From contig NC_134571.1 in NCBI RefSeq assembly GCF_050947875.1, forward strand, positions 226,186,024 to 226,250,023: DNA of 64,000 bases. The letters are read 5' to 3'. The notes beneath the pieces were generated by a model. The model was not told the DNA's origin. It saw nothing but the letters and a program-made list of their open reading frames with translations, and searched no databases. Origin of the DNA: Dermacentor variabilis. Taxonomy: Eukaryota > Arthropoda > Arachnida > Ixodida > Ixodidae. The position numbers were made by a program, and so were the translations under genes. This document shows, in pieces, positions 29,553 to 42,337 of this stretch (its first letter is position 1; each line of letters opens with the position of its first letter).

Positions 29553-32500
29553 GCGAATCTCGAGTCACCAACCCAAATAGAAGACTTGGTCACGTCCGCC
29601 CTCGGTGAGGCCGTGCGGACCATATGTGCACCTACACCGGGGTCTCCTATCGACGTGGAATTCGAGAGGTTGCGCGCAGTCCGACGGCGCGCTGAAAGGA
29701 AATATAGAAGGACGAAATCCACGTACGATCTCGCCCTTTGTCGCCGAGCTCAACGACAAATAAAGTGCCATCTCGAGAAATTAGGAAGCAAGCGCTGAAA
29801 AAAGTTCTGCTCATCACTGGATCCTCGCAAGCCGCTGTCACGGATTTGGCATGTAGTCAGGAGCCTACGTTTTCCCCCACAAGAAAGGTACCCTTTCAGA
29901 GCTCTGGCCCTTTTCCAACGCCGCAATGATGTAGAGGTAGCGGACGACTTCTGCAAAATGATTGTGGGCACAACTCAACCAGCCTCAATCCAATTCGAAG
30001 TTTGTGCGCCACCTTCCTCAAGTGACCACTACGACTTGCTCTTTACGATGCCCGAATTAGAGGCTGCTCTTGCGTCGTGTCGGCATTCATCTGCTCCTGG
30101 CCCTGACGGGATCTCGTACTCTTCTCTATTCACCTTGGCAGGGCTGGTCGCACTGCGCTGCTCAATTATTACATGGGTCTCCGTTATTGTTCCGCAGCAG
30201 TGGAAGATCAGCCGCCTGGTTGCTCTCTTGAAGCCTGGAAAGACTCCTTATGAGCTTACCTCATACCGCCCAGTTGCATTAGCCAGCTGTGTTGGAAAAG
30301 TTATGGAACGAATGGTCCTGGCGAGGCTCGAATGGTTTCTGGAAAGAAATGATCTTTATCCGAACATGATGACCGGTTTTCGGCGGGGTCGTTCTTCAAT
30401 TGACAGCGTCATTGACCTCGTTACGACAGTGGAACATGAAAAACGTCAACGCCGACTCGTCGCCGCTGTTTTCTTAGATATCAAAGTGGCCTACGACAAC
30501 AAACTTCATGAAGCCAGTCTCGATGCCCTAGATGACTTGGATATTGGCGGCCGGCTCTACCTGTGGATTGTGAGCTACCTCAGCGGCCGTTTCATTTACA
30601 TGTCCACGCCTGACGGAGAGACTAACCGTCATGAGGTATGCCGTGGAGTTCCTCAGGGAGGAGTTATCAGCCCAACATTATTTAATGTGGCACTGATTGG
30701 CCTGGTGAGCGAACTTCCACCTCACATCCACATCAGTGCATATGCAGAGGACATCTGCATCTGGGTTTCTGGTACAAGACGCCCACAACTACGTGCGAAA
30801 TTACAACGGGCTGTGTCATCTACTTCACGATACATACGGCATCAGGGTTTGCGCTTAGCTGCCGAAAAATGTGCTGTGGTTGCATTCACGCGCAAATCCG
30901 TCTGCCGCTACCCGATCTCCATTAACGGTGTCATAATACCTTATGTCGCCCACCACGGATTCTTGGGCATTATCATCGACCGCGATTTGTCATGGACGAG
31001 GCATGTTAATATGTTGAAGCAAAAACTTAATCTGTTTTGCCATGTTCTTCGCTTCGCAACAGGCATCAAATGGGGCCCCACGGAAGGCTCATTACTAAGA
31101 CTTTATCAGTCTCTTTTCGTAGGCTACATTCGATACAGCCTTCCGATACTCTCAAACTTGAGCATTTCCTGCTTACGGACATTAGAGAGCGTCCAACCGC
31201 AGGCACTCAAAATATGCCTCGGGTTGCCACGGCGTGCCTCCAACAAACGCACAATTGAAGCCCACGTACGCCCATTATCGATATACCTGTCCCACAAACC
31301 ACTTCGTGTGTATTTACGCTTACTGACACGACACCATTGCCATCCATTGACGTCGGTTCTACATGAGCGGCCGGACAGCAGTTTCACAAGTGCACTCCGC
31401 TGCCTTCTACCCCACATAACATCAGGCTATGCCCTTCCATATCACCCCGTAAAACCACCATGTGTGATGGTTCAACCTTCCGTATGTGTACATGTCTCCG
31501 GCATACTAAAGAAATCATTGGTTCCCGTCAGTGGACTACAACAACTTCCTCTCGCGTACATCTGGTCAGAATACCAGACATATGTTCATGTTTACACAGA
31601 CGGCTCCGCGTCACCAAAGGCATCAACAGGAGCTGTGGTGATACCAGCCCAACAGATGACTCGAGGTTTCATACTAGACCATAATTCTACATCAACCGCT
31701 GCAGAGCTTGTGGCTATTCGGGTAGCGATTCGCCACATCTGCGGGGAAAGACCTCAAGAGTGGTGCATTTTCACGGACTCAAAACCCGCGCTGCAAATTT
31801 TGGGATGCTTCCTGCGAAACACCGCATATCAGGTTCTGGCACTGCAGATCACCGAGCTACTTTCATGCGCTCAAGAAAAACACCACCGCATAGTGTTCCA
31901 ATGGATCCCGGGACACTGTGGGCTCAACGGTAATGAGATGACCGATGCTGCAGCAAGACGCGCCCTCAGCAATGGCCTGCGAACTGTAGTGCCATTCCCC
32001 AGACCGGACATCACATGAATCCTGTCGGAATTAATGAGGAGTGCGACGAGAAGATACTGGGCCCAGCCAGACGCTCGTCACGTCCGCCTTAAAAGGCTGG
32101 ATCCCGATATGAAATTTCCTATTCTGCGTGCAATTCCACGCCCTCATGCATGCCTGATACACAGACTGCGATTAGGCGTCGCCTTCACGCGCAAATATTT
32201 GCATATTATTGGACGGACAGACTCCCCGGACTGTTCAGTGTGTGGTACTGTAGAGACTATACAACATGTGCTCGTGGTATGCCCTGAGTATGCGCGCGAA
32301 AAAATGACAATGGCAGATACATTGAGACATTTACAAAATGGACCACTGTCGGAGGACCTCTTGCTAGGCGCATGGCCACAGAGTTGGCAGACGACAGAGA
32401 CAATGCGTGCATTTTCACGTTTCTCATTCGTTCCTCCCATTATCATCCCCCATTGCGAACCTTTTTCTTCCCCTCTTCCCCTTTCCTTACGTAGAGTAGC

Positions 32501-32570
32501 AGGCCAGATGCTCCAATATCCGGCCGACCTCTCTACATTTTTCAATCATTAAAATACTCCTTCCTCCTTC
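29553..32570 (+). mobile_element. LINE-3, 5'-truncated I/R1-like LINE in Gypsy-3
   Basis: A 3.0-kb insertion with a 13-bp duplication. It starts within the linker between endonuclease and RT (IEDLVTSALGEAVRTICAPT) and runs through RT, RNase H and a CCHC motif to a short 3' UTR. No long poly(A) is present; the end is ATTAAAATACTCCTTCCTCCTTC. 5' truncation and a 13-bp duplication are the hallmarks of target-primed reverse transcription. Confidence 0.85.
29958..32552 (+). pseudogene. LINE-3 ORF2: RT, RNase H and CCHC
   Basis: One frame spans 864 codons with a single in-frame TGA at 32016-32018. RT: SAPGPDGISYSSLF, YRPVALASCVGKVMER, motif A AVFLDIKVAYDN, GVPQGGVISPTLFNV and the catalytic box YAED at residues 262-265 (second-last Asp replaced by Glu). 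RNase H: HVYTDGSASPKASTGA, STAAELVAIRVAI, CIFTDSKPALQI and FQWIPGHCGLNGNEMTDAAA, all catalytic acids present. The C-terminus has CSVCGTVETIQHVLVVC (CX2CX7HX4C). Upstream, 29553-29957 carries the same protein in other frames with a stop at 29796. RNase H after RT fits the I/R1 group. Confidence 0.85.
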
Positions 32571-32583
32571 GTCTTGCGCGGTT
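32571..32583. repeat. 13-bp target-site duplication, right copy
   Basis: GTCTTGCGCGGTT matches 29540-29552; it closes the LINE-3 insertion. Confidence 0.85.
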
Positions 32584-33258
32584 TAAACTGGAAGACCGGT
32601 CTTTGCTATCTCGACGACATCGTAGTGTTTTCAACCACGCTTTGAGAACATCTTCCGCGTCTTGAACAAGTGCTAACCTGCCTCGCAAACGGTTGCCTAC
32701 AGCTCAACATGAAAAAATGTACCTTCGCAGGAAAGACTATCAAATTTTTGGGGCACTTAGTCATCAGTGATGGCATTCGGCAGGATCCTGAGAAACATTC
32801 CGCCGTCTTTGAGCTTCCTCGTCCTTTCAGCCCAAAAGACCTACGCACTTTTGTCGGACTGGCTTCGTACTTCAGGCGCTTCATACGCAACTTCGCTGCG
32901 CTTGCGTCTCAGCTTCATCAACTCCTCTCAAATAGCGCGCCCTTCGTTTGGTCTGCCGATTGTGAAAGTGCCTTTTTGACGCTCAAGCAGGCCCTGACGT
33001 CCGACCCGGTACTGTGCCACTTTGACCAAACTGCAGCTGCTGTCATTCCCACAGACGCCAGCAGTCATGGTTCCAATGCTGTTCTCCTACAACGTGACAC
33101 CACCTTGCGTGAACGAGTCGCTCCTTATGCCATTCGGACGCTGTCTGCTGCCGAGAAAAATTACACCATCACCGATCAAGAGTGCGTTGCTGCTGTTCGA
33201 ACAGTGCAGAAGTTTCGGCCATACCTCCACGGCCGTCACTTTACAGTCGTCACAGTCA
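32584..33258 (+). pseudogene. Gypsy-3 RT/RNase H, fragment right of the LINE insertion
   Basis: It resumes with LNWKTGLCYLDDIVVFSTT (catalytic YLDD intact), then a stop, then LTCLANGCLQLNMKKCTFAG, FLGHLV, LRTFVGLASYFRRFI and FVWSADCESAFLTLKQAL of RT. RNase H follows with VIPTDASSHGSNAVLLQRD and NYTITDQECVAAVRT, stopping at HGRHFTVVT, where DHHALCW should come. The right end is lost next to a microsatellite and a Penelope-like 3' end. The protein style is close to Gypsy-2. Confidence 0.8.
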
Positions 33259-33300
33259 TCATAATTATCATCGTCAGGCGCGCAGTTCGTTCTTTTTTGT

Positions 33301-33698
<398 letters not shown>

Positions 33699-33784
<86 letters not shown>
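33699..33784. repeat. (CA)n(TA)n microsatellite
   Basis: About 29 CA units and then about 14 TA units; the mirror complement of the repeat at 33304-33440. Confidence 0.9.
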
Positions 33785-33787
<3 letters not shown>

Positions 33788-34828
33788 CAGTTGCACTTTA
33801 GGAAACTTCGTCGGACCTCGAAGAATTGTTCACTGATGCGACGGCTTTATATGAGTGTTTACAAGACCTCATAGTAGGAGACAGTTCAGTTTCACAGCCT
33901 GAGTCTTATCGCAACAATAAGCATGTGGCGTCTATCGGTGGTGCAATCTTCCATCGTGTAATTGCCGTAAACTTCGCTATCACTAATACTGCTTCGCCTT
34001 TCCGGAGAAACAGCAGCCCCCCTCTCTTTTTTTTCTCTTTTCTTTTTACTGTGAGTCTGAGTTTAAGCGCTGCTGCGGATGACTGCTGTTGATTGTGACT
34101 TCGAATGAATCCGGCTTGCCTCATTTCGATTATTAAGCGGAGTCACGTGGAATAGCTATGAAATGCGCTATGAAAAGCTATGAATAGCTGTGAAATTTTC
34201 ACGTGCTATGAATAGCAAGTGAACAAAAAATAAAATAATATAGGGAATTGTAGTTTCCCAACGACCATGCAGCATGTCTTTAAAGAAGAGCAATTGCGTT
34301 ACTCATATGGTTGATTGAAAGCAACTTTGCCTGTCTCAAACCCGAAGAGAGAGGCAGCGCATCACCTGGATAATGACACAGAAGGAGCACGAACAGCCGG
34401 CTTCGCGGCTTCGCAGCTATTCCTTCCTCTCATTTCTATGTCACACTTATTATCCGTCTCTCAAGGCCGTTGATCACATTGATAACAAAAAGCACTCGAT
34501 AACGCGGCAGAAGCGCCGCTGCGACCACGCATAAAACACAAGAAACAATGGAGTAGAATGTTTCAAAATCCCGGCTGTGCTCGCACTGCATCGAAAGAAT
34601 GCGCGCTCAGCTATATTTCGCGCCAGAAACTTGTTTCGGACAAAAACCAAATTAAAGTGACGGTTTCACTTTTCATGAGAGTGTATACGGGCTGCAAAAA
34701 CAGCTTCAAATGGCAAAAAATAAAAGCGAAATTAAGGGACAAGGACGCGACCAACGTGTAGAGAAATGGCGAAACCGTTGCGCTCATGTAATTAAATGTA
34801 CCGATTCTAAATTAGCCGAATTGAGAAT
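33785..34828. other. No recognisable feature
   Basis: Unassigned. A small cluster of GCTATGAA repeats occurs at 34150-34220. Confidence 0.45.
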
Positions 34829-36659
34829 CAGGACGTCTGCACAAAAAACAACAGGAAAAAAACACGTCAGATTTAGGTGGTCCTTCATATCTGTGAATTC
34901 GTAAACGCCGCTGAACACCAGTTGCTGCCTAGAGGGCATTTTCGAATAGGTGTCCTTTCTACAGCTACCGCAGCACTTTATCACAACTTCAGTGCCGTTC
35001 TTGATGACCGACGCTGGAATTCTACGGCAGACATCCGTTATCCTTGCCCTTCAGCTCATCTCAAGTCATCGTCTCAGTCATGTAAAGACGATCTTTCGCA
35101 TAAGCCCATAGAAAGAATTCGAGAGGAGAGAGGTAAGGTGACCTAGCCGGCCGATTTACAGGGCCGTGCCTTCCAATCTGTTGCGCCTCAAAGTCGCATC
35201 CAGCCAGTTTCGTGCTCGGCTGCTGCTAGGTGCTGTGGTATCTTGCTGATACCACAGATGTGGAAGGCGTTACAGTGATATTTCGCTGAGAAACTCATCC
35301 ACGACTCCCCCAGTGCAGGGTAGCCAAAAGGTTAACATCCCTGCCTTCCTTTTAGCTCTCTCATCCACCACTCTTCAAGGATTTCGTCCAGGTGACGCTG
35401 TCCACCCAGTGTGTCGTCACAAAAGATGGGACCGATTATAGCAACGTCGTAAATTCCGCGCCACACAGTGAACGACCACTGGTTCTGGCGCCGAGTGTGA
35501 TTTACCCAGTGTGGATTGGAGTCACTCCAAATAGTGTGCATAATGCAACTTCACCTGGACGTTTCTGCAAAAATTGGCTCCATCTGTGGAGATGATGTTG
35601 CTCAAAAAGCACGGTGACCCATCGGCTTTTGTTAGGGCCCAGTTCAAGAAATCTAGATGATTTTGCAGGTCCCTATCTTCAAGCCATCGATGCTGGCTAA
35701 GGTGGTACGAGGGCAAAGCCGAGTGATTTTGAACCCTTCAAACTGATAAGTTGCAAATTGGTACCTGGACGGCCACGTCCCGCACGCTAGCATGAGGATT
35801 TGAAGCCATAAATGCTAGAAAATCCGTGCGTATGCTAGGACTGAAAGATGGAGTCCTCCGTCGCTGTTTCTTGAAGCTGCCGGTTCGTCTCAGGCTTTCA
35901 TCATTGCCGAGGATCGTCAATGCGTTTAGTCTACCGCCCCACTTCCCTCAGTGATATGTCCGTGCGGCCTTCTTCTTGCGGCCATTTGCAGCTCCCAGGG
36001 CAAGGATCATGGTTACCTTCTGCTCATCAGAGAAAGACGTAGAGACTGGGGCGAAACAAAGCGCACCTTAAACGTTCGCGCTGACATCGTAAGTGCAAAC
36101 GTTTTTCTGGCGATAGATATTGTTGAAAAAAAAAAGAACCACCCGTGCACTTTCTTTACGCTAAGACAACATCTATCACAGCTTGTTTCATACTAACACC
36201 AAAAGCGACGTGCTGCTTCGGCCGGGGCACGGCCGAAACACCAGTTTGACCACAATGTTTTTTCTTTATTTCCTTTATTTCGTACTTGCTATCCCAGAGG
36301 GAGCCTGTTCGAGGGCACTGCGTTATGATGCGGGCGGGAGCGCAGTCACGTGGTATGTTTTTATATTTCGCGGAGTTTATTTCTCAGTCACAAAAATTTG
36401 TACTCAATTAGTACATCGCTGAATATGCCGCAGTTACCCTTGGCTGTGCCTACAAATCCCTCATTAGCACTATTATAATTAGGATAGTACCTCTCGTGTT
36501 AGATAATTATTTACAATTACCTAAGTAAATCTCAGTAACGAAAAAACTACTGGCGGCTACTAGACTGTACTGGAAACAATATTCACTAGGTTTTCTTCGA
36601 CTAATGCATTTGCAATTTCTTTTAAATCTTGGTGCATCATGGTTAATTAGGACGTCCTG
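34829..36659 (-). mobile_element. Mariner-type DNA transposon copy
   Basis: The outer ends are CAGGACGTC (34829-34837) and its complement GACGTCCTG (36651-36659), resembling the CAGGGTGTCC ends of arthropod mariner families. The right end runs into TATATA, consistent with TA target choice. Between them is a degraded transposase on the minus strand with a long 5' untranslated part. I recognise no intact partner in the window. Confidence 0.6.
34910..36110 (-). pseudogene. Mariner/IS630-type transposase
   Basis: The helix-turn-helix region reads SFKKQRRRTPSFSPSIRTD and NPHASVRDVAVQV, then YHLSQHRWLEDRDLQN. The catalytic domain has FLSNIISTDGANFCRN (first Asp, from FTDEANF), SDSNPHWVNHTRRQNQWSF, VWRGIYDVAIIGPIF and LGGQRHLDEILEE. 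In later frames come WLDAT, QQIGRHGPVNRPARSPYLSPLEFFLW and KDRLYMTET, where the SPDL catalytic Asp is Tyr. This layout is that of the mariner group with a DUF4817-like N-terminus. At least three frame changes and several stops make it a pseudogene. Intact proteins cut and paste the element at TA sites. Confidence 0.8.
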
Positions 36660-38960
36660 TATATATTGGGAACCCCTGCGTATAGGTAACCACGTTTCCA
36701 TCCCTAATATATGTTGTAACTTATTGGAAGATTTTCTCCTTTTTTTTTCATGTGGCGCTAGCAATATTGTTTACTGGAAAGAGAACCAATACTGAAACAC
36801 ATATCGTTAGCGTGCATTTCACACGTCATTGATAATTGATTCTGCTGAAGGGGTTACTGAAGTCTGCAGGTCTTCTTTTCAGGGTCAAAAAAGCACGCAA
36901 AGCAATTTCAAACAAAGTGAACAAGGCACTTACCCAGGATTATTTCTGGCGGGGGGGGGGGGGGGGGGAGGTGGCAACCAAAAGTAACATTTCTATGCAA
37001 ATGAAGGGGAGTACATTTACTAGTACAAATGTGAATAACGCCCACCATTCTCCATAAAACGCGCAAACCCAAAAAATAGACATGAAATACGGTGCATTTT
37101 ACAGGCACGCCTGTGCGATACACCACTCTTTTACTTGGCAAACAAAGAACTACGTCAATTGGACTCACGCTGGAAAGAAGTGCAGGAAGAACACTGCCAA
37201 GAACAAGTAAAGTAGTGAAATATTACTTTAGTAGAATAGAACTTAATAAAAACAGCAGTTGGAAACAGAAGCACGCGAACCGCTCGGAGTTGTGTTACTC
37301 CGCCAGCCAATAACAGAAGCAAACAAAATCGTGGTCATGCAGCCTTTTCAAAATGGTGTCGTACTTGATACCTCCGGAGCGTGTGCTGCTCTTGAAGAGT
37401 CTTTTCATCTGCGCAAGCAATGTGGTGTGCAACAGACATGGACAAAATGTACGCAGTCTGGGGATTTCGCTTTTCAAAAGTCTGCGGTGCAGTTCATTTC
37501 ACTGCTGAAGCCGTTTTAGTTATGAAACTGCACTGCCAACTGAAGTGAAACTCCACGACAAATACTTGCAGCGAAGCAAGCATGTTACTTCAATTCAAGA
37601 AAGAATTAGGTATTCGCCATTCCACTACAATAGGCGAGGAAAAGGCATACATTTACGCGCTAATAATTTTATTTTTGTAGTTACCGCCATCTTTGGGTAA
37701 CAGAAAAGGTTTGAAGTACCAATTATTTGCAGCCTCGTGGATGAACGGTGGTTGGCAGTTATGTGGGCGTGGGCGGGGCTTCATTGCCGACTTAAGTTCT
37801 ATCCGACTATAGTAGCGCTTTTTGAAGTAGCTCTGGTAGCCAACCGGAACTACCTCTGGTTAACCTCCCTGCCTTTCTCTGCATTATTTTCTCTCTCTCT
37901 CTCTTCTCTGGAAGAATTATATATATTTTTGCAGAACAATCACAGTTCTTTCGGATCCCTCGTTTACTGCTCTACCAAGTGCCACAACAGACTCGTATTG
38001 CTATTTGGGAAGTTACGTAACGATGCGTGGCCGCCAGTCGCGTGCAACTGCGTATGGCGCAGGAAGCTGCGATTCTACACGTACTGCGCCCACCGCCGGA
38101 AGGTTAGAAAAACGCCTAGATAAGCACAGCAAACAAGTGGCTACGTTAGGCGGCTCGAATGATAACTGTAGAAACATCATTCAGAACACACAGAATTGTC
38201 CTTCACTTCCGGCGGCGTTTTCTCTACTTCCTTTTTAAATAAAAAGATGTTGATCCATAAATATTTTAATAAAGAACAGTTAAATTTATTAATTTTTGCT
38301 TTTCCTTCCTGTTTGGCTGTTGCCTTGGCTCTGTCCCTTAGTTGACTGCTTAATTTCTCAAATACTTGGGACTATTGTTTCCAGTTGGCAATTTTGCAAG
38401 AGCTGTGCAATTGGGGAAAAACCAAACGAGTTAACGCGTGATAGTCATATTGCTTATGAGTTTAAGGGTTATTGCAGGGCTTGATGATGGACCCTGTCTC
38501 GCATTATTTTATTTTCCCCTTTACCTAACCCATATCACGGGTATATGGTTCCGATGATCTGTCAGCGTCGCGGCGAGCCGTCACTCGAGGAAATAATGAA
38601 ACAAAAAGAAAAGTTAAACGCAATTGGCATTTTCTCTGGCCGCAACACGTTCCACGTAGATACAGACCAGCTGACCACGAACTGAATACCTTTCCTGGCC
38701 CCTGGATGAGTCTAAACGAAGAAGGTTGAACTAACGAAGCAACAAAGATGCGCGTGACCGTTGAATAGACGGTGGCAACTGAATGTATCTGGAGTTAATC
38801 GCGCGGGCACTGAATTGATGAGGAAACTGGCCTTCATATCCCAGGAGACGCCGATAACTACCGCCATCCAAAAGGAGTGAAAAAGCCAGCAAAATGTTGA
38901 CCGCTGTATAGCCGTCAAGTCTCAACATCGATTTGGCGGTGCTTTAGGAATGTGTGTGAG
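36660..38960. other. No recognisable feature except a G18 run
   Basis: Unassigned, AT-rich, with only short motif-free ORFs. An 18-base G homopolymer lies at 36951-36968. Confidence 0.45.
36951..36968 (+). repeat. G18 homopolymer
   Basis: Eighteen consecutive G followed by AGG. Possible quadruplex-forming or assembly-sensitive tract. Confidence 0.85.
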
Positions 38961-38964
38961 AAGT

Positions 38965-39056
38965 GGTGGGGTGGGCGGGAAGGGGGAGGGGGGGGGGGGG
39001 GTATGCGTCTTAATTTCGGGGGGGGGGGCGCCCCCGGGCCCCCCCTTGGGTACGTG
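38965..39056 (+). repeat. G/C-homopolymer cluster
   Basis: Short G3 runs, a G14 run (38988-39001), then another G run and C runs around GGGCGCCCCCGGGCCCCCCC. The G and C runs are self-complementary. Confidence 0.8.
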
Positions 39057-40438
39057 CCGGAGGGGAACATACAGAAACACATTCATTCTCTAGGCTTAGA
39101 CGATCTATACCTTTATATATAATTGTTAATTGGCAGCTTCATCTCTCCAAAATATAATAAACTTTGTCCTCTGTATAGATTTAAATATATTGTGTATGTG
39201 CATGGTGTTCACATTCAAAATTTAAAAGAATGTGGAAATGAGAAAATACGGATGAGCCAGCCGACGCTTATACTTCCAATGTGCTTGTCATCCTATTGTC
39301 AGGATTTGAGTAAATAAAGCGAAATTATGAATTAAGAGCCGTGCGCGTCCGCGCCAACAATGATGCAGTAAGCTATTAGCCCCAACAAAATTTTACGTGA
39401 GAAGGTAGAGGACAGTCAAAAGAAACCTCAAATGATGTGGTTGACAAAACTCTGGTAATGACACTTTAGGTGGGAAGGAGTGGGGGGGGGGGGAGCGCGT
39501 AGGCTTTGGAATCGCCGGTGGGGGCTGCTCTACCCCCAACCTGAAAAAAACTTCGGAGGGGGCTCTGGTCCCGGAGAGCCCCGTAGTCGGCCCCTATGCC
39601 AGCAGGCGCACTGTTTTTCCGGCGGTACAACAGGGCTTCTCGTCGGCATGCAATGCATGCAGCGCAGCAGAATCTTGCTGACCAGCAGCAGATTGTTTTA
39701 CTTTCTCACCTCAAAAGGAGAATCCTCGCGCAGCCACACCGAGGCACGTTTGTTTCCGAGTGCTGTGGTGTCAGGCATTCTTAAAGTGTGCTTGGCTGCG
39801 AGCATGCGCGTCTGGAACGACTCCAGAACCGGAAATTTGTTCCCTGCAGAACAGCGCCGGCGCAGGATTGTCGACGGAATGAAGGCGAAAACGTACGGGC
39901 ACCGCTGGAAACGCGAAGCGCACCTGCTTTCGGAAGTCGGAGAAACGGGTCACGGCGCGGCACCTTCCGTTTCAATAAGCAGTACACGTGAACGGGCACC
40001 ATATCCTGCTGCCAAGCAGGGAACAGCTAGGCGCGTGCTCTGGTTGCGCCTTTGGTAGACCTGCGTTACTGCAACTACAAATAAAACAGTTGCATTGGCC
40101 ACAAAGGGCGCTGTCGTGAGTTACGTGACCGAATTAAAGGTTGCTAATGTATATATCTGTTTTGGGAGCAGTGGCTCCTTTCCAAAGCAAAAGTCGATAC
40201 GCGCGCCGTTGAGCACCGGGAGTAGCACTTGTGCAAGAGCGGAAACCAATCACAACTGCATGGGAGCATTCAATCATGGCCCCTCGTCAGATAACATCCG
40301 AACAATATACAATACATGTACATGTACAATACACGTATTGTGTATACACGTACACATGTATGTTTTCTAATTATGGTTTAATCTTTGAGTGTGCTCTCCC
40401 CCCTTACAAAAGGCCTCTATGGGCCTGTAAGGTATCTT
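39057..40438. other. No recognisable feature
   Basis: Unassigned. It contains a G12 run at 39482-39493 followed by GC-rich text (GGGGGCTGCTCTACCCCCAACC), and a palindromic ACATGTAC/ACACGTATTGTGT cluster at 40309-40361. The ORF at 39480-40058 overlaps antisense ORFs and has no motif. Confidence 0.4.
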
Positions 40439-40449
40439 TAAATAATAAC

Positions 40450-40482
<33 letters not shown>

Positions 40483-40494
40483 CATAATAATAAA
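40439..40494 (+). repeat. (TAA)n microsatellite
   Basis: About 18 AAT/TAA units with two interruptions. Confidence 0.9.
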
Positions 40495-40930
40495 TTAAGC
40501 ACGAAGGTTTGTCGAAAGCTGGCTTGGACCAGTGCTGCTGTTGCAACTACTCCTAAACTAGAAAAGGCCCTTGTTTTCATTAATGCGTCTGTGCTGCGTG
40601 ATTGATCGACCAACTTTTGGATTACCATGTTGAAGATTTAGGCACGCCTATTTCCTTAATCAACAAAATCAAGGAAAATCAGGCAGCCGCCGGCGCCGAT
40701 GCACACGGTGATTAATGGCCACACGAACAAGTGGCCTTGCCTCGGTATGAAACACCTGTTAAGAACGAAAGCTTTATTACCTCGCTAACACCTGGCGAGA
40801 AAACCTGTTGCAGCTGGCAGTACAGACATGGGAGTTCAAAGAACGATCGCGCGTCGCATGAAGGATCATTAGCGCAGCACCCTTGAAAGCGTGCAGTTCC
40901 TATTGCACGAGTAACAACCTTCCCTCGGCG
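40495..40930. other. No recognisable feature
   Basis: Unassigned. 40760-40802 and 40940-40985 share a loose CGAAGCTTTATT..TCTCGCT motif, which may be part of an LTR. Confidence 0.4.
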
Positions 40931-41046
40931 TGAGCACAACGCGAAGCTTTATTTTCTCGCTGGCATTAGGTAAGCGAAAAACTGCGTCATAGCTTAGTCT
41001 TCAAGGAGTTGTTAGAACTGGTCGCACTAAAGACATCTTCAGGAGG

Positions 41047-41053
41047 TATAAAT
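41047..41053 (+). promoter_or_regulatory. TATA box of a presumed Gypsy-4 left LTR
   Basis: TATAAAT about 150 bp before the first gag-like sequence. LTR borders are not resolved; TGGAGGTTCC at 41200 could be the primer-binding site because it starts with TGG, the complement of a tRNA CCA end. Confidence 0.4.
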
Positions 41054-41199
41054 ACCGTAGCGAAGACAGGCGTGTGCCTCTGGCGCGTGGTCAAAGCCTC
41101 GCTTGAGAACAAAGCTCGGTGCCCGATGCTCGATCAACGGACCTGCCAGTGTATCGTCTAGCTTTCTGGCTTGTTAATTAAATCGCCTTACATATTTAA

Positions 41200-41485
41200 T
41201 GGAGGTTCCTACGTTTTCCCCAAACCTGGAACTTCTCAGTCGGAAGTTGCTGCCTATCATGCCTGAGTACGACGCATGTACTCACCACCGCCGGCCTCAC
41301 CCACATTCTGTGTTCAGGAGGGCTCCGTGAACGGGATCCAGAAATCTTCAGCGGCTTCGACAAAAGCGACATTGAAGACTCGATTTCATCCTACGAACGC
41401 CCACGAGAAATGGAACTATGCTCATAAGTTGAACAAGGCGGGTCTTGTACCTCACGGGCGTCGCCAACGTGTAGCTGCGTGACCA
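41200..41485 (+). pseudogene. Gypsy-4 gag N-terminal piece
   Basis: RDPEIFSGFDKSDIEDSISSYERP in one frame and HEKWNYAHKLNKAG in another match the start of the capsid-like domain of Gypsy gag (xxxGxxxxDIxxWLxxYERV...KWxxxxKL). The frame breaks twice. The domain is cut at about 41485 and resumes at 42338. Confidence 0.6.
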
Positions 41486-42337
41486 CGGGCCCTATAACAT
41501 GAAGCTATTCCAATATGGTTTTATTCCAATCGCCTGACGTCAAATTTGCGTAACTGCCGACGCAAGCATCGGGCGGTAACTCTGCGAATCAGCGCCCGAT
41601 GTCTGAACTGGCCAATCAAACGCTCTCCTCATTTATGGCAGGTCACTTTTGTTTGCTTTATAAACGAACAACATTGCCTACACTGAGCGGTTTGTCTTAT
41701 CTAATTGGCTCACAAGAGGCGAAGAGCAGGCTCAAGTGGAGAGGTATTCCATGGGGCCGAGCCAGTGCACTGAAAATCGATAACCGGATGAAGAGGGTGG
41801 TGCCGGCCTCTGCCATTGGTCCGCTTTGCCTTACTTAGTTTGCGGTGGCTGGTGGAAAATCGTGGTGGCATGTAACAGAAAGTTAAGAATGCCGCTAAAA
41901 CGGAACCTCAGCAAAGAAAAGTTGGCAGAGCGAGGTCGTAAACGTGCTGAAAGTCCTCGAAAACGTTATACGGCCACGCAAAAAGGTTTATTGTAGCCAA
42001 ATAAACCCATGCTCTCCGGCAGGTGCGAGTAGCCACTGCCTGAGCAATCGGCGACAGCCATCTTTTATTCCCTTCGGAACGGTGCAGCCTGCGGCTATAC
42101 AGAAAATACAGAATTCAATTTTGTTGGGCATATTAATGCATCTTTAACGCGTACACGTCACTTTGACGAGGTGAGTTTTCGCGGTTTTGAGACGTCGTGT
42201 GACAGGCAGGCGAAGTGGGTGCAGCCCTGGAACTTTTCACCAATAGCCGAGGTGTAATAGCGAAAAGGCGTTTAGTCAGAAATAACTATTTTTCTTTTGC
42301 TCGGTCCAATCATGCATAATCAGTGTGTACACGTCAT
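41486..42337. mobile_element. Unclassified insertion within Gypsy-4 gag
   Basis: Between two parts of the same gag domain lies about 850 bp with no coding motif, starting CTATAACATGAAGCTATTCCAATATGG. It resembles a high-copy, non-autonomous tick repeat by eye. I could not find convincing terminal inverted repeats or a duplication, and some gag sequence is missing at the junction. Confidence 0.4.

Noticed and set aside
40309..40361. Palindromic ACATGTAC/ACACGTATTGTGT cluster
   Set aside because: Looks like low-complexity alternating sequence and not a defined element.
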